A stretch of 64,000 nucleotides of DNA. It comes from Streptomyces sp. CB02056. GTDB taxonomy: Bacteria > Actinomycetota > Actinomycetes > Streptomycetales > Streptomycetaceae. The position numbers were made by a program, and so were the translations under genes. Where the stretch lies: the NCBI RefSeq assembly GCF_001905545.1, contig NZ_LIPD01000006.1:248001-312000 (forward strand), written 5' to 3'. Below, piece by piece: positions 7,893-16,882 of this stretch. Numbering within the stretch: position 1 is the first letter of the stretch; every line of letters starts with the position of its first letter. Under the pieces are notes generated by a model. The model was given only the letters and a program-made list of their open reading frames with translations, was not told the origin of the DNA and searched no databases.

Positions 7893-9875
7893 TCAGAGGG
7901 CGCGCGCCCTCGTCCAGGCGGCCTCGCGCAGCAGCCGCAGCCCGTTGAGGCCGACGATCACGGTCGAGCCCTCGTGGCCGAGCACGCCCAGCGGCAGCGG
8001 GAGGGTGGCGACCAGGTCCCAGACCACCAGGACGGTGATGAACACCGAGGCGATCACCAGGTTCTGCACCACGAAGGACCGGGCCCGCCGGGAGAGCGCC
8101 ACCACGGCCGGGACGGTGGCCAGTTCGTCACGGACGATCACCGCGTCGGCGGTCTCCAGCGCCAGGTCGGAGCCGGCCCGGCCCATCGCGATGCCGGTGT
8201 GCGCGGCGGCCAGCGCGGGCGCGTCGTTGACGCCGTCACCGATCACCAGCACCTTCCGTCCGGCCGCCTCCTGCTCCCGGACAGCGGCGACCTTGTCCTG
8301 CGGCAGCAGCCCGGCCCGGACGTCGGTGATACCGACCTCGGCGCCCAGATGGGCGGCCGCGCGGGGGTTGTCGCCGGTGAGCAGCATCGGCGCGGTACCC
8401 GTGAGGGCCGTCAGCGCGGTGACGGTGGCGGCGGCGTCCGGGCGCAGCCGGTCGGCGATGCCGAGCACGCCGACCGGGACGCCGTCCGCCTCGACCAGCA
8501 CGGCGGTGCGGCCGGCCTCCTCCAACTCGGCCGCCAGCGCGGCGGCTTCGGCGCACGCGGCGTCGGTACGGCCGTTGATCAGCCGCGCGGGCGCGCCGAC
8601 CGCGACCACCCGGCCGTCGACGGTGGCGGTGACGCCGACGCCGGGGGTGGAGCCGAAGTCCTCGGCGGCGGCCGGGGTCAGGCCGCGGTCGCGGGCGGCG
8701 TCGACGACGGCGCGGGCGAGCGGGTGCTCGCTGGGGTGCTCGGCCGCGGCCGCCAGCGCCAGCAGCTCCGCCTCGGCGAGGCCGGAGCCGGTGAGCGGCC
8801 GGAGGTCGGTGACGCGCGGGGTGCCCTCGGTGAGGGTGCCGGTCTTGTCGAGGGCGACGGCGTCGACCTGGCCCAGACGCTCCATCACGACGGCGGACTT
8901 GACCAGGACGCCGTGCCGTCCGGCGTTGGCGATGGCGGAGAGCAGCGGCGGCATGGTGGCCAGCACCACCGCGCACGGGGAGGCGACGATCATGAAGGTC
9001 ATCGCCCGCAGCAGCGAGCCGGTGAAGGCCGCGCCGAAGGCCAGCGGGACGGCGAAGACGGCGAGGGTGGCGGCCACCATGCCGAGCGAGTAGCGCTGTT
9101 CGACCTTCTCGATGAACAGCTGGGTGGGCGCCTTGGTCTCGGAGGCCTCCTCGACCAGCTGCACGATCCGGGCGATCACCGTGTCGGAGGCATCCCGCTC
9201 GACCCGCAGCCGCAGCGCCCCGGTGCCGTTGAGGGTGCCGGCGAACACCTCGTCGCCGGGCTGCTTGGCGACCGGCAGCGGCTCGCCGGTGATGGTGGCC
9301 TGGTCGACCTCGCTCGCGCCGTCGAGCACCCGCCCGTCGGCACCGATCCGCTCGCCGGGCCGGACCAGCACGGTGTCCCCGACGGCCAGCCGCTCGGTGG
9401 GCACGGTCTCCTCGCCGCCGTCGGGCAGCAGCCGGGTGGCGGTGGCCGGGGCGAGGTCGAGCAGTCCGCGCACCGAGTCGGCGGTACGGGCGGTGGCCAG
9501 CGCCTCCAGGGCGCCGGAGGTGGCGAAGATGACGATCAGCAGCGCGCCGTCCATGACCTGCCCGACGGCGGCGGCGCCGAGCGCGGCCACGATCATCAGC
9601 AGGTCGACGTCGAGGGTCCTCTCCCGCAGCGCCTGGAGCCCGGCCCAGCCGGGTTCCCAGCCGCCGGTGGCGTAGGCGAGGGCGTACAGCGGGCCCCAGG
9701 TCCAGGCGGGGGCGCCGGTCAGCTGGAGCGGCAGCGCGACCAGGAAGAGCACCGTCGCGGCGGCGGCCCAGCGGGCCTCGGGCAGCGACAGCACCCGGGT
9801 GCGCCGCCGGGGCGCGGTGTCCGGACGCGGCGCGCCCGGGGACGCGGGGCGCTCGGTCAGGGTGGTGGAGGACAT
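7893..9875 (-). CDS. P1B-4-type heavy-metal-exporting ATPase (Ni/Co class)
   Basis: This 660-aa membrane ATPase has the transmembrane metal motif SPC (IVASPCAVV) and HEGST in the last membrane segment (GVLGHEGSTVIVG), the combination that defines P1B-4 pumps exporting Co, Ni or related ions. The phosphorylation site is DKTGTLTEG, the actuator loop TITGEP, and the hinge GDGVNDAPAL. There is no N-terminal metal-binding domain, as expected for this subclass. The start is set at the ATG in MSSTTLTERP, preceded by GAAGGG. The divergent neighbour is an NmtR-like Ni/Co sensor, which points to the same cation and to metal-induced expression. Confidence 0.93.
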   Translation of the reverse strand: MSSTTLTERPASPGAPRPDTAPRRRTRVLSLPEARWAAAATVLFLVALPLQLTGAPAWTWGPLYALAYATGGWEPGWAGLQALRERTLDVDLLMIVAALGAAAVGQVMDGALLIVIFATSGALEALATARTADSVRGLLDLAPATATRLLPDGGEETVPTERLAVGDTVLVRPGERIGADGRVLDGASEVDQATITGEPLPVAKQPGDEVFAGTLNGTGALRLRVERDASDTVIARIVQLVEEASETKAPTQLFIEKVEQRYSLGMVAATLAVFAVPLAFGAAFTGSLLRAMTFMIVASPCAVVLATMPPLLSAIANAGRHGVLVKSAVVMERLGQVDAVALDKTGTLTEGTPRVTDLRPLTGSGLAEAELLALAAAAEHPSEHPLARAVVDAARDRGLTPAAAEDFGSTPGVGVTATVDGRVVAVGAPARLINGRTDAACAEAAALAAELEEAGRTAVLVEADGVPVGVLGIADRLRPDAAATVTALTALTGTAPMLLTGDNPRAAAHLGAEVGITDVRAGLLPQDKVAAVREQEAAGRKVLVIGDGVNDAPALAAAHTGIAMGRAGSDLALETADAVIVRDELATVPAVVALSRRARSFVVQNLVIASVFITVLVVWDLVATLPLPLGVLGHEGSTVIVGLNGLRLLREAAWTRARAL

Positions 9876-9944
9876 GGCGGACGGGACCCTTCGGGGCAGG
9901 CCTGGGCAGGGCGGGGCCGGTGACTCACTCACGATACATGAACA

Positions 9945-9962
9945 TATGAAGGCCCCTTCATC
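9945..9962. promoter_or_regulatory. Operator dyad between nmtR-like gene and metal ATPase
   Basis: TGAAGG-CC-CCTTCA is a perfect 6-2-6 inverted repeat (9947-9960) in an AT-rich island between the two divergent genes, flanked by further TGAA sequence (ATACATGAACATATGAAGG). Position and symmetry fit an ArsR/SmtB-family operator controlling both genes. Confidence 0.75.
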
Positions 9963-9984
9963 TATCAGTTGTAGTATTGCCCGC

Positions 9985-10380
9985 ATGGGTCATGGAGCCA
10001 CCCCCGCCACCGCCGTCCCGCACACGCGCCTGGACGCCACCAGCGCTGCCCGGGTGGCCACCACCCTGCAAGCCCTGGCCACACCCTCCCGGCTGCTGAT
10101 CCTCTCCCGGCTGCGCGAGGGCCCCTGCGCCGCCACCGAGCTCGCCGCCGAGGTCGGCCTGGAGCAGTCCGCCTGCTCCCACCAGCTGCGCCTGCTGCGC
10201 AACCTCGGCCTGGTCATCGGTCGGCGCAACGGCCGCCAGGTCGTCTACGCGCTCTACGACAACCACGTCGCCGCACTGCTCGACCAGGCCGTCTACCACA
10301 TCGAGCACCTGCGCCTGGGCCTCAGCGACGCCGACGACCCCCAGGACGCGGACGAGCCGGTCGGCACCGCCACCCGCTGA
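9985..10380 (+). CDS. nmtR: NmtR-like ArsR-family Ni(II)/Co(II)-sensing repressor
   Basis: This 131-aa winged-helix repressor closely resembles Mycobacterium tuberculosis NmtR. It starts MGHG, giving the N-terminal amine and His3 that NmtR uses as ligands. The alpha-5 ligands correspond to Asp92, His94, His105 and His108 (YDNHVAALLDQAVYHIEHL). The recognition helix is in EQSACSHQLRLLRNLGL. The start is fixed at 9985 because the MGHG terminus is functional in the family; longer upstream frames have no such match. It is divergent from the P1B-4 ATPase across a shared operator, so apo-repressor probably silences the pump until Ni or Co binds. Confidence 0.93.
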   Translation: MGHGATPATAVPHTRLDATSAARVATTLQALATPSRLLILSRLREGPCAATELAAEVGLEQSACSHQLRLLRNLGLVIGRRNGRQVVYALYDNHVAALLDQAVYHIEHLRLGLSDADDPQDADEPVGTATR

Positions 10381-10512
10381 CATCGGCGCCGGGTCGCGCA
10401 CCCTGGGCCGACGGCACCCGTGCGGCCCGCCGCAGAGGCGTGGGCAGCGCTCAACACCCCAAGCGTGAGGCACGGTTCGGCCTTCACGGCACGACCGGCC
10501 TGCCCCTGCTGG

Positions 10513-10551
10513 CAGCTGAGATGAATGACTTGGGCATTGCCGTTCACACCA
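10513..10551 (+). repeat. Upstream copy of 39-bp imperfect direct repeat before lanM
   Basis: This 39-bp element shares CAGCTGA-N-ATGAAT at its 5' end and GCC-N-TTCACACCA at its 3' end with a second copy at 10595-10633, 82 bp away. ATGAAT and the distal ATTCA-type half form an internal dyad in the second copy (TGAAT...ATTCA). It sits immediately upstream of a candidate -35 box. The rest of the 334-bp gap 10381-10714 holds no gene I can support. Confidence 0.6.
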
Positions 10552-10552
10552 C

Positions 10553-10581
10553 TTGACGGGCCGCCGCAAGCCGAGCAGACT
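10553..10581 (+). promoter_or_regulatory. Candidate sigma-70-type promoter for lanM
   Basis: TTGACG (10553-10558) and CAGACT (10576-10581) are separated by 17 bp and resemble the housekeeping consensus TTGAC-N17-TAGACT-type promoters of streptomycetes. The boxes lie between the two 39-bp direct repeats, so a protein binding both copies would flank the promoter. Transcription would start about 125 bp upstream of the lanM ATG. Confidence 0.45.
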
Positions 10582-10594
10582 CGCATCGCGGCAC

Positions 10595-10633
10595 CAGCTG
10601 ACATGAATCCTTGAAAGACAGCCATTCACACCA
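10595..10633 (+). repeat. Downstream copy of 39-bp imperfect direct repeat before lanM
   Basis: This is the second copy of the element at 10513-10551, with the same length and identical ends. It contains the dyad TGAAT-N15-ATTCA and would overlap the start of the transcript. A further CAGCTG follows directly at 10632. It is best read as an operator for an unidentified cluster regulator. Confidence 0.6.
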
Positions 10634-10714
10634 GCTGCCATTGCCTGCCCGTTCCCGGCAGCGTCCGCCTGCCCGCCTCCGGATCGCCCGTCCTCCGCGC
10701 CCCAGGAGTCCAGC

Positions 10715-13700
10715 ATGCCCTCGAACACCCCGCCCGATGCCGCGGCCGCCGCCCCGCCCTGGTCGCGCGTCAACCGCGCACCCCTGACCGGGAGTTGGTG
10801 GGCCCGCGGCCTGTGGCTGGCCGAACGCCTGAGCGGCGAGGGCGACCCGCCCGCCCCGGTCGCCGACAACCCGGCGGAGGGCAGCCTCGGCTGGCGCGCC
10901 GACCGCCGACTGGCCCGCTGGCGCTCGGCGTTCACCGACCACGCGCCGGACACCGCCGAAGCCCAGGCCCGCGCGCTCGGCATTGACCCGCCCCTGCTGC
11001 GCCGGCTGCTCGCCGAACACCCCGACAGCCTGGCCGCGCGCACCGCCAAACCGGCCTGGGCCCGGTTCGTCGAGGACGTCGTCGCCCGCGCACCACGGCT
11101 GCCCCCGGCGCCCGACGGGGAAGACACCACGGAACACGCCGAGGGGCACGACGGAACGCACCGGCACGGCTTCGCCGACTTCGCGGCCGTCGTCGAACCC
11201 TTCCTCGCCGAGGCCCTCCACCTGCTGGAGGCACCCGCCCGCACCGCGGACGCCACCGAGCCCTCCGCCGCCGTCCTCGCGGCGGTCCGGCGCTCGCTCA
11301 CCGCCGGCCTGCGGGACCAGCTGGTGTCCGTCCTCGGCCGCACCCTCGTCCTCGAACTCCATGTGGCCCGGCTGTCCGGCCAGTTGAGCGGCGACACCCC
11401 GCAGGAGCGCTTCCACGCCTTCATCGCCTGGCAGCGGGAGCCCGAGCGGCTGGCCGCGCTGCTGGACGAGTACGCCGTCCTGGCCCGGCTGCTGGCGTGC
11501 GCCACCCGGAACGCCGTCCACGCGCACCGGGAGTTCCTCGACCGCTTCACCGCCGACCGGCCCGCACTGGTCGAGCGGCTCTTCGCCGGACGCGACCCCG
11601 GCGAGCTGACCGAGGTGCGCACGGGCCGCGGCGACGGCCACGAGGCGGGCCGCTCGGTCGCGCTGCTGACCTTCTCCTCCGGCGCGCGGCTGGTGTACAA
11701 ACCCCGGCCGCTGGCCGTCCACGAGCACTTCAACGCCCTGGTCGACTGGTACGACACCGTCCTGCCGGGCCCCGGCCCGGGCACCGTGGCGGTGTGGGAC
11801 CGGGGCGGGTACGGCTGGATCGAGTACGTGGAACCGGCGCCGTGCGCCGACCACGCGGCCGCCGAGCGGTTCTACCACCGCCTCGGGGCGCTGCTGGCCC
11901 TGCTCTACGCGACCGCCGCCACCGACTTCCACTTCGAGAACGTGATCGCCGTCGGGGAGCACCCGGTCGCCGTCGACCTGGAGTCCCTGTTCCACGTCGG
12001 CGTGCCCCACCTGACCGGCAGCCCGCTGATCGACGACGACCCGGCGCAGCACCTGCTCGCCCACTCGGTGCAACGGGTGGGCCTGCTGCCCTCGGTACTG
12101 GTCGGCGACGGCGGCGCGGTGCTGGACGTCGGCGGGATGGGCGCCGACAAGGGCGCCGTGATGCCCTTCAAGTCGCCCACCTGGGAGGGCGACGGCACCG
12201 ACGAGATGCGCCTGACCCGGGTGCAGCGCGCCTTCGAGGGCAGCGCGAACCGGCCGCGACTGGACGGCCGGGACGTCGACCCGGCCGACCACCTGGCGTC
12301 CCTGCGGGCGGGGTTCGAGGCCGGCTACCGCGCCATCGCCGCCCACCGCGGGGCGCTGCTCGCACCGGACGGCCCGCTGGAGCGCTTCCGCGAGGACACC
12401 TGCCGCACCATCGTCCGCGCCACCCGGGTCTACGCCCACCTGCTGGGCGAGAGCACCCACCCGGACGTCACCCGAGACGCCCTCGACCGCGACCGGGTGC
12501 TCGGGCTGATCTTCGCCCAGTCCGCCGGGAACCCCGCCCAGCGGCCGCTGCTGCGGCTCGAAGCCGAGGACCTCTGGAGCGGCGACGTCCCGCTGTTCCG
12601 CTCCGTCGTCGGCTCCCGCGACCTGCGCACCCACCGCGGCCGGTCGCTGCCGCGGGCACTGCCCGAGTCGGGGCTCGACCGGGCCCGGCGGATCGTCGCC
12701 GCCATGGACGAGCACGACCTGGCCACCCAGGACTGGATCATCCGGGCCGCCTTCGCCGCCCGCGCCACCACCGGGGGAGCCGACGGTGCCGCACCCGCGG
12801 GCACCGACCCGCGCCCGGCCGGGCCCGCCACCGGCCCGGACCGCTCCCCCGGCGAACGCGCCCTGCGCCTCGCCCGGTCCGTCGCCGACCGGCTGCTGGC
12901 CGACGCGCGCCGCGACGGCGGGCGGGCCGGCTGGCTCGGCCTCGACCTGAGCCGGGACCAGTGGCGGGTCACCGCCCTGCGGGACGACCTGTACGGCGGC
13001 TACCCCGGGACGGCGCTGTTCTTCGCCCAGCTCGCCGCCGTCACCGGGGAGGAGCGCTACGCGCGGTGGGCGCGGCGGATCCTGGCACCGTTCCCGGAGC
13101 ACCTGGCCCATGTGCTGCGGCACACGCCGAAGCGCTCCTGGGGGGCGTTCGGCGGCCTCGCGGGCACCGCGTACGCGCTCGACTGCGCCGCCGTGCTGCT
13201 CGACGACCCCGCCCTGGCGGAGCCCGTACCGGGCCTGTTCACCGCGGCGGCCGGCACCCTGGACGACGACCGGCAGCTCGACCTGATCGGCGGGGCGGCC
13301 GGCTGCCTCGCCGTGGCCGAGGCGCTGGCGCACCGGTACGGCGCCGCCGCGCACGACTGCGCCCGGCGCTGCGCGCGGCTGCTGGTGGAGAAGGCCGAGG
13401 CGCACCCCGGCGGCACCGTCGCCTGGCGCACCGCGATGCCCGCCGCACGGCCGCTGCTCGGCATGTCCCACGGCGCCGGCGGGATCGGCTGGGCACTGCT
13501 GCGGCACGCCGCCCGCACCGGGGACGCGGCCGCGCTGCGCACCGGCCGGGCCGCGCTCGCCTACGAGGAGGCCGGCTACGACCCCGAGGTCGACAACTGG
13601 CCGGACTACCGGGAGCAGGCCCCCCGGCCCTGGCGGGCCACGCCTCCCCCGGGCACCTTCGCGGCCGTGCACGCCTGGTGCCACGGCGCCCCCGGCATCG

Positions 13701-14077
13701 GACTGCTCCGGGCCGACCTGCCCGCCGGGGTCCGCACCCCGTCGAGCGACCGGGCACTGCTGCGCGCCGTGCGGTCCACCGCCGACGCCAGCCAGATCGG
13801 CGACGACAGCCTCTGCCACGGCACCCTGGGCAACCTGGAGCTGTTCGCCGCGGCGGCCCGCGCCGGGGTCGCCCGGGCCCGGGACGACCACTCCCGGACC
13901 CGCGACGCCCTGCTGGCCGCGATCGAGGAGCGCGGACCGGTCTGCGGCACCCCGGGCGGCATCGTCACGCCCGGCCTGATGACCGGCCTGGCCGGCATCG
14001 GCCACGGACTGCTGCGGATCGCCGCGCCCGAGCGCGTCGCCCCCGTGCTGCTGCTCGCCCCGCAGGAGGCCCCGTGA
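10715..14077 (+). CDS. lanM: Class II lanthipeptide synthetase LanM
   Basis: This 1120-aa bifunctional enzyme dehydrates Ser/Thr of precursor peptides and then forms thioether rings. The N-terminal dehydratase (DUF4135) has the kinase-like residues in LVYKPR (about 326), TDFHFENVI (about 402) and VDLESLF (about 419). The C-terminal LanC-like cyclase has SHGAGGIGW (about 917), and the zinc cysteine and histidine in WCHGAPGIG (about 987) and CHGTLGN (about 1033). The ATG at 10715 begins MPSNTPPDAA. The stop overlaps the lanT start as GTGA, so the two are translationally coupled. One synthetase appears to serve all five downstream precursors. Confidence 0.95.
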   Translation: MPSNTPPDAAAAAPPWSRVNRAPLTGSWWARGLWLAERLSGEGDPPAPVADNPAEGSLGWRADRRLARWRSAFTDHAPDTAEAQARALGIDPPLLRRLLAEHPDSLAARTAKPAWARFVEDVVARAPRLPPAPDGEDTTEHAEGHDGTHRHGFADFAAVVEPFLAEALHLLEAPARTADATEPSAAVLAAVRRSLTAGLRDQLVSVLGRTLVLELHVARLSGQLSGDTPQERFHAFIAWQREPERLAALLDEYAVLARLLACATRNAVHAHREFLDRFTADRPALVERLFAGRDPGELTEVRTGRGDGHEAGRSVALLTFSSGARLVYKPRPLAVHEHFNALVDWYDTVLPGPGPGTVAVWDRGGYGWIEYVEPAPCADHAAAERFYHRLGALLALLYATAATDFHFENVIAVGEHPVAVDLESLFHVGVPHLTGSPLIDDDPAQHLLAHSVQRVGLLPSVLVGDGGAVLDVGGMGADKGAVMPFKSPTWEGDGTDEMRLTRVQRAFEGSANRPRLDGRDVDPADHLASLRAGFEAGYRAIAAHRGALLAPDGPLERFREDTCRTIVRATRVYAHLLGESTHPDVTRDALDRDRVLGLIFAQSAGNPAQRPLLRLEAEDLWSGDVPLFRSVVGSRDLRTHRGRSLPRALPESGLDRARRIVAAMDEHDLATQDWIIRAAFAARATTGGADGAAPAGTDPRPAGPATGPDRSPGERALRLARSVADRLLADARRDGGRAGWLGLDLSRDQWRVTALRDDLYGGYPGTALFFAQLAAVTGEERYARWARRILAPFPEHLAHVLRHTPKRSWGAFGGLAGTAYALDCAAVLLDDPALAEPVPGLFTAAAGTLDDDRQLDLIGGAAGCLAVAEALAHRYGAAAHDCARRCARLLVEKAEAHPGGTVAWRTAMPAARPLLGMSHGAGGIGWALLRHAARTGDAAALRTGRAALAYEEAGYDPEVDNWPDYREQAPRPWRATPPPGTFAAVHAWCHGAPGIGLLRADLPAGVRTPSSDRALLRAVRSTADASQIGDDSLCHGTLGNLELFAAAARAGVARARDDHSRTRDALLAAIEERGPVCGTPGGIVTPGLMTGLAGIGHGLLRIAAPERVAPVLLLAPQEAP

Positions 14078-16302
14078 CCGCCGCGTCCGACCCCGCCCGG
14101 CCGGCCGCCCCCGCCCGGGAGCGCTCCCGGCGGCGCGCCCACCGGGTGCCGCAGCGGCTGCAGTTCACCCGGACCGAGTGCGCCGCCGCCTGCCTGGCCA
14201 TGGTGCTCAGCCACTACGGACGGGACTCCACGGTGGCCGACTGCCGCCCGCTGCTCGGCGCGGGACGCGACGGCGCCTCGGCGGCCGTGCTCGTCGACGC
14301 GGCGCGGCAGGCCGGGCTGACCGTCCGCGTCGACCGCGGCCCCGCCGCGCTGGAGCAGCCGCTGCGCGGCCCGGTCATCGCCTACCTGCGGACCCACCAC
14401 TTCGTCGTCCTGGAGCGGGTCGACCGCCGGTCGGTCCGCCTGGTCGACCCGGCCGGCGGGCGCCGCCAGATCTCCCGGCAGGACTTCGACGGCCTGTACG
14501 GCGGCGTGACGGTCGCCCTGGAGCCGGGCGAGTCCTTCGAGGAGCGGCACACCCCGCTGCGCGACCGCCCGATGGTCCGCTACCTGCGGCGCTTCCTGGC
14601 CGCCCCGGGCGGCCGCTCCCTGCTCGCCCTGACCGCCCTGGTCACCGGACTGCTGCAACTGCTGGGCCTGGCCGTCCCGTTGCTCACCCGCACCGTGGTG
14701 GACTCGCTCCTCCCGCAGCACCGCACCGACCTGCCCGTCCTGCTGGCCCTGTCCGCCGTCGGCATCGCCCTGCTCACCGGACTGCTGACCGCCCTGCGCG
14801 CACTGGCGCTGCTCGCCCTGCGCCGGCGCGGCGACCTGGTGCTCACCCGCTCCTTCGTCGAACACCTCTTCCGGCTGCCGCTGCGGTTCTTCCTCGAACG
14901 GGGCCGCGGCGACCTGCTGATGCGCACCTCCAGCGTCTCCAGCACCCGGGAGACCCTGACCCAGCAGCTGATGACCGTGGCCCTGGACGGCGTCCTGCTG
15001 GTCGGCTACCTGGTCGCCGTCGTGCTGCTGCAGCCCCTCTACCTGCTCGCCGTCGCCCCGCTGTTCCTGCTCCAGCTGCTCCTGGTGGTCCACGCCCACC
15101 GCCGACTGCGCAACCTCGCCCAGCTGGAGCTGGTCGCCAAGGCGGAGGAGCAGAGCTACCTGGTCGAGGCGCTGGAGGCGATCCTGCCGCTCAAGGCGAA
15201 CGGCGTGGAGAGCCGCGCCGTGGAGCACTGGCAGGGGCTGTTCACCCGCTACCAGGGCGCGATGCTGCGGCGCGGACGCGCCACCGCCGGGCTCTCCGGG
15301 GCGCAGCGGGCGATGACCTCGCTCGGGCCGCTGCTCATGCTCGGCGTCGGCGCCTGGATGGTCATGACCGGCCGCTCCACCCTGGGCACCATGCTGGCCG
15401 CGAACAGCCTGGTGCTGTCCGTCCTGGCGCCGCTGGAGACCCTGTCGACCACCGGTCAGCTCTACCTCACCGTCAACGCCCAGGTGGAACGCCTCTTCGA
15501 CGTCCTGGACGCCCCGGCGGAGACCGGCGGCCGGCTGCGGCTCACCACCCGGAAGGCGACCTCGGTGGACGTCCGCGCGCTGACCTTCCGCTACCAGGCG
15601 TCCGGCCCGCCGGCCCTCAGCGGGATCGACCTGTCCGTCCCCGCCGGCGGCAAGCTCGGCATCGTCGGCCGCACCGGGTCCGGCAAGAGCACCCTGGCCC
15701 TGCTGCTGCTCGGGCTGCTCCCGCCCGACGAGGGGACGGTGCGCCACGACGGCGTGCCGATCGACCGGCTCGACCTCGCCGACCTGCGCGCCCACTGCGG
15801 CGCCGTCCTCCAGGAGCTGAGCCTGTTCGGCGGCAGCATCCGGGACAACCTGACCCTCGGACGGCCCGACGCCGAGGACTCCGAGGTGGTCCGGGCCGCG
15901 CGGATCGCCGGGCTGCACGAGGACGTGCTGGCCCTGCCGATGGGGTACGACACGCCCGTCGGCGAGAGCGGGTCGGCGCTCTCGGCCGGCCAGCGCCAAC
16001 GGGTCGCCCTGGCCCGGGCCCTGGTGCACCGGCCGCGGTTGCTGCTGCTCGACGAGGCGACCAGCCACCTCGACCCGCAGACCGAACGCCATGTCGACGG
16101 CGCGCTCGCGGAGCTGGCCGTCACCCGGATCGTCGTCTCCCACCGGCTGAACGCCGTGCGCAACGCCGACCAGATCCTCGTCCTCGAACACGGCCGGATC
16201 GTCCAACGCGGCCGCCACGACGAGCTGATCGAGCAGGAGGGCGCGTACCGCCTGCTGTTCGGCGCGGCCGACACCGACGTGCGCCCCGCCGCGAGCCGCT
16301 GA
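14074..16302 (+). CDS. lanT: Lanthipeptide ABC exporter with C39 leader peptidase LanT
   Basis: This 742-aa protein cleaves leader peptides after a double glycine and exports the cores. The N-terminal C39 peptidase has the catalytic cysteine in TECAAACLAMVLSHYG, histidine in HHFVVLERV and aspartate in LVDPAGG. The exporter membrane domain occupies about residues 165-460. The ATPase has Walker A GRTGSGKST, signature SALSAGQ and Walker B LLLLDEATSHLD. The GTG start at 14074 has AGGAGG 4 nt upstream and overlaps the lanM stop. All precursors except the first carry a clear LSGG site, matching the peptidase specificity. Confidence 0.95.
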   Translation: MTAASDPARPAAPARERSRRRAHRVPQRLQFTRTECAAACLAMVLSHYGRDSTVADCRPLLGAGRDGASAAVLVDAARQAGLTVRVDRGPAALEQPLRGPVIAYLRTHHFVVLERVDRRSVRLVDPAGGRRQISRQDFDGLYGGVTVALEPGESFEERHTPLRDRPMVRYLRRFLAAPGGRSLLALTALVTGLLQLLGLAVPLLTRTVVDSLLPQHRTDLPVLLALSAVGIALLTGLLTALRALALLALRRRGDLVLTRSFVEHLFRLPLRFFLERGRGDLLMRTSSVSSTRETLTQQLMTVALDGVLLVGYLVAVVLLQPLYLLAVAPLFLLQLLLVVHAHRRLRNLAQLELVAKAEEQSYLVEALEAILPLKANGVESRAVEHWQGLFTRYQGAMLRRGRATAGLSGAQRAMTSLGPLLMLGVGAWMVMTGRSTLGTMLAANSLVLSVLAPLETLSTTGQLYLTVNAQVERLFDVLDAPAETGGRLRLTTRKATSVDVRALTFRYQASGPPALSGIDLSVPAGGKLGIVGRTGSGKSTLALLLLGLLPPDEGTVRHDGVPIDRLDLADLRAHCGAVLQELSLFGGSIRDNLTLGRPDAEDSEVVRAARIAGLHEDVLALPMGYDTPVGESGSALSAGQRQRVALARALVHRPRLLLLDEATSHLDPQTERHVDGALAELAVTRIVVSHRLNAVRNADQILVLEHGRIVQRGRHDELIEQEGAYRLLFGAADTDVRPAASR

Positions 16303-16426
16303 AGCCGACGGGCCACCGTTCCGACGGACCACCGTTCCGACGGGCCGCTCGACGCCCGTCCCCACGAACCCCGGTCGGCCGCCCGGCCGTCCGGTCGAGG
16401 AACCACCACCGAGAGGCAGGAACGCC

Positions 16427-16618
16427 ATGAGCGACAACAGCACCGCCCGTGCTTGGAAGGACCCCGAGGACGCGGCCCGCGCCGTCGCCCCCGCCCACCC
16501 GTCCGGCGAGGTCGACCTCGGCCTGTTCGTCGGCGGCCTGTCCGACGAGGAGGGCGGCAGCGAGGCCCTCGGCACCGGCGGCTGCTGCCCCACCTGGGCC
16601 ACCGGCACCCACTGCTGA
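16427..16618 (+). CDS. Lanthipeptide precursor LanA1 (divergent)
   Basis: This 63-aa precursor shares AWKDPE at residues 9-14, HPSGE and DL with its four neighbours, but its cleavage region reads FVGG instead of LSGG. Aligned to the others, cleavage after Gly37 would release LSDEEGGSEALGTGG followed by CCPTWATGTHC, with three cysteines. GG pairs at 43-44 and 51-52 are alternative sites. GAGGCAGGAA precedes the ATG. The core is unlike those of LanA2-5, so it may be the partner of a two-peptide system or a separate product. Confidence 0.85.
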   Translation: MSDNSTARAWKDPEDAARAVAPAHPSGEVDLGLFVGGLSDEEGGSEALGTGGCCPTWATGTHC

Positions 16619-16658
16619 CGGCCCGTACCCCCCGACCCGGAGCGGAAGGAGTCGAACC

Positions 16659-16847
16659 ATGAGCGACGAGGAGACCGTCCGGTCCTGGAAGGACCCCGAG
16701 ACGGCCCGCACCACGCCCGGCCACCCGCTGGGCGAGCCCGACCTCACCGCCCTCAGCGGCGGCGAGGAGCCGGTGACCGTCTTCGAGATGTGCACCGGCC
16801 AGACCGCCTGCGGCACCTGCGGCGGCTTCACCTTCGGCTGCTGCTGA
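16659..16847 (+). CDS. Lanthipeptide precursor LanA2
   Basis: This 62-aa precursor has a leader of 35 residues ending in TALSGG, with SWKDPE at 9-14 and GHPLGEPDL at 21-29. The predicted core is EEPVTVFEMCTGQTACGTCG followed by GFTFGCC (27 aa), with five cysteines and Thr40, 46, 49, 53 and 58 as dehydration candidates. The Thr-x4-Cys spacing at 40-45 and the CC terminus recall ring A and the end of lacticin 481-type lantibiotics. GGAAGGAG precedes the ATG. Confidence 0.92.
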   Translation: MSDEETVRSWKDPETARTTPGHPLGEPDLTALSGGEEPVTVFEMCTGQTACGTCGGFTFGCC

Positions 16848-16882
16848 ACGCCCCTGCCGAACGACCCCGAAGGAGTCGAACC

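Noticed and set aside
10544..14005. 1153-codon minus-strand frame opposite lanM
   Set aside because: Low-complexity antisense shadow; lanM on the plus strand has all catalytic motifs.
16303..16426. Tandem CCACCGTTCCGACGG (16313 and 16329) as a regulatory repeat
   Set aside because: Two copies of 15 bp immediately after the lanT stop are too short and GC-typical to support a function beyond local slippage.
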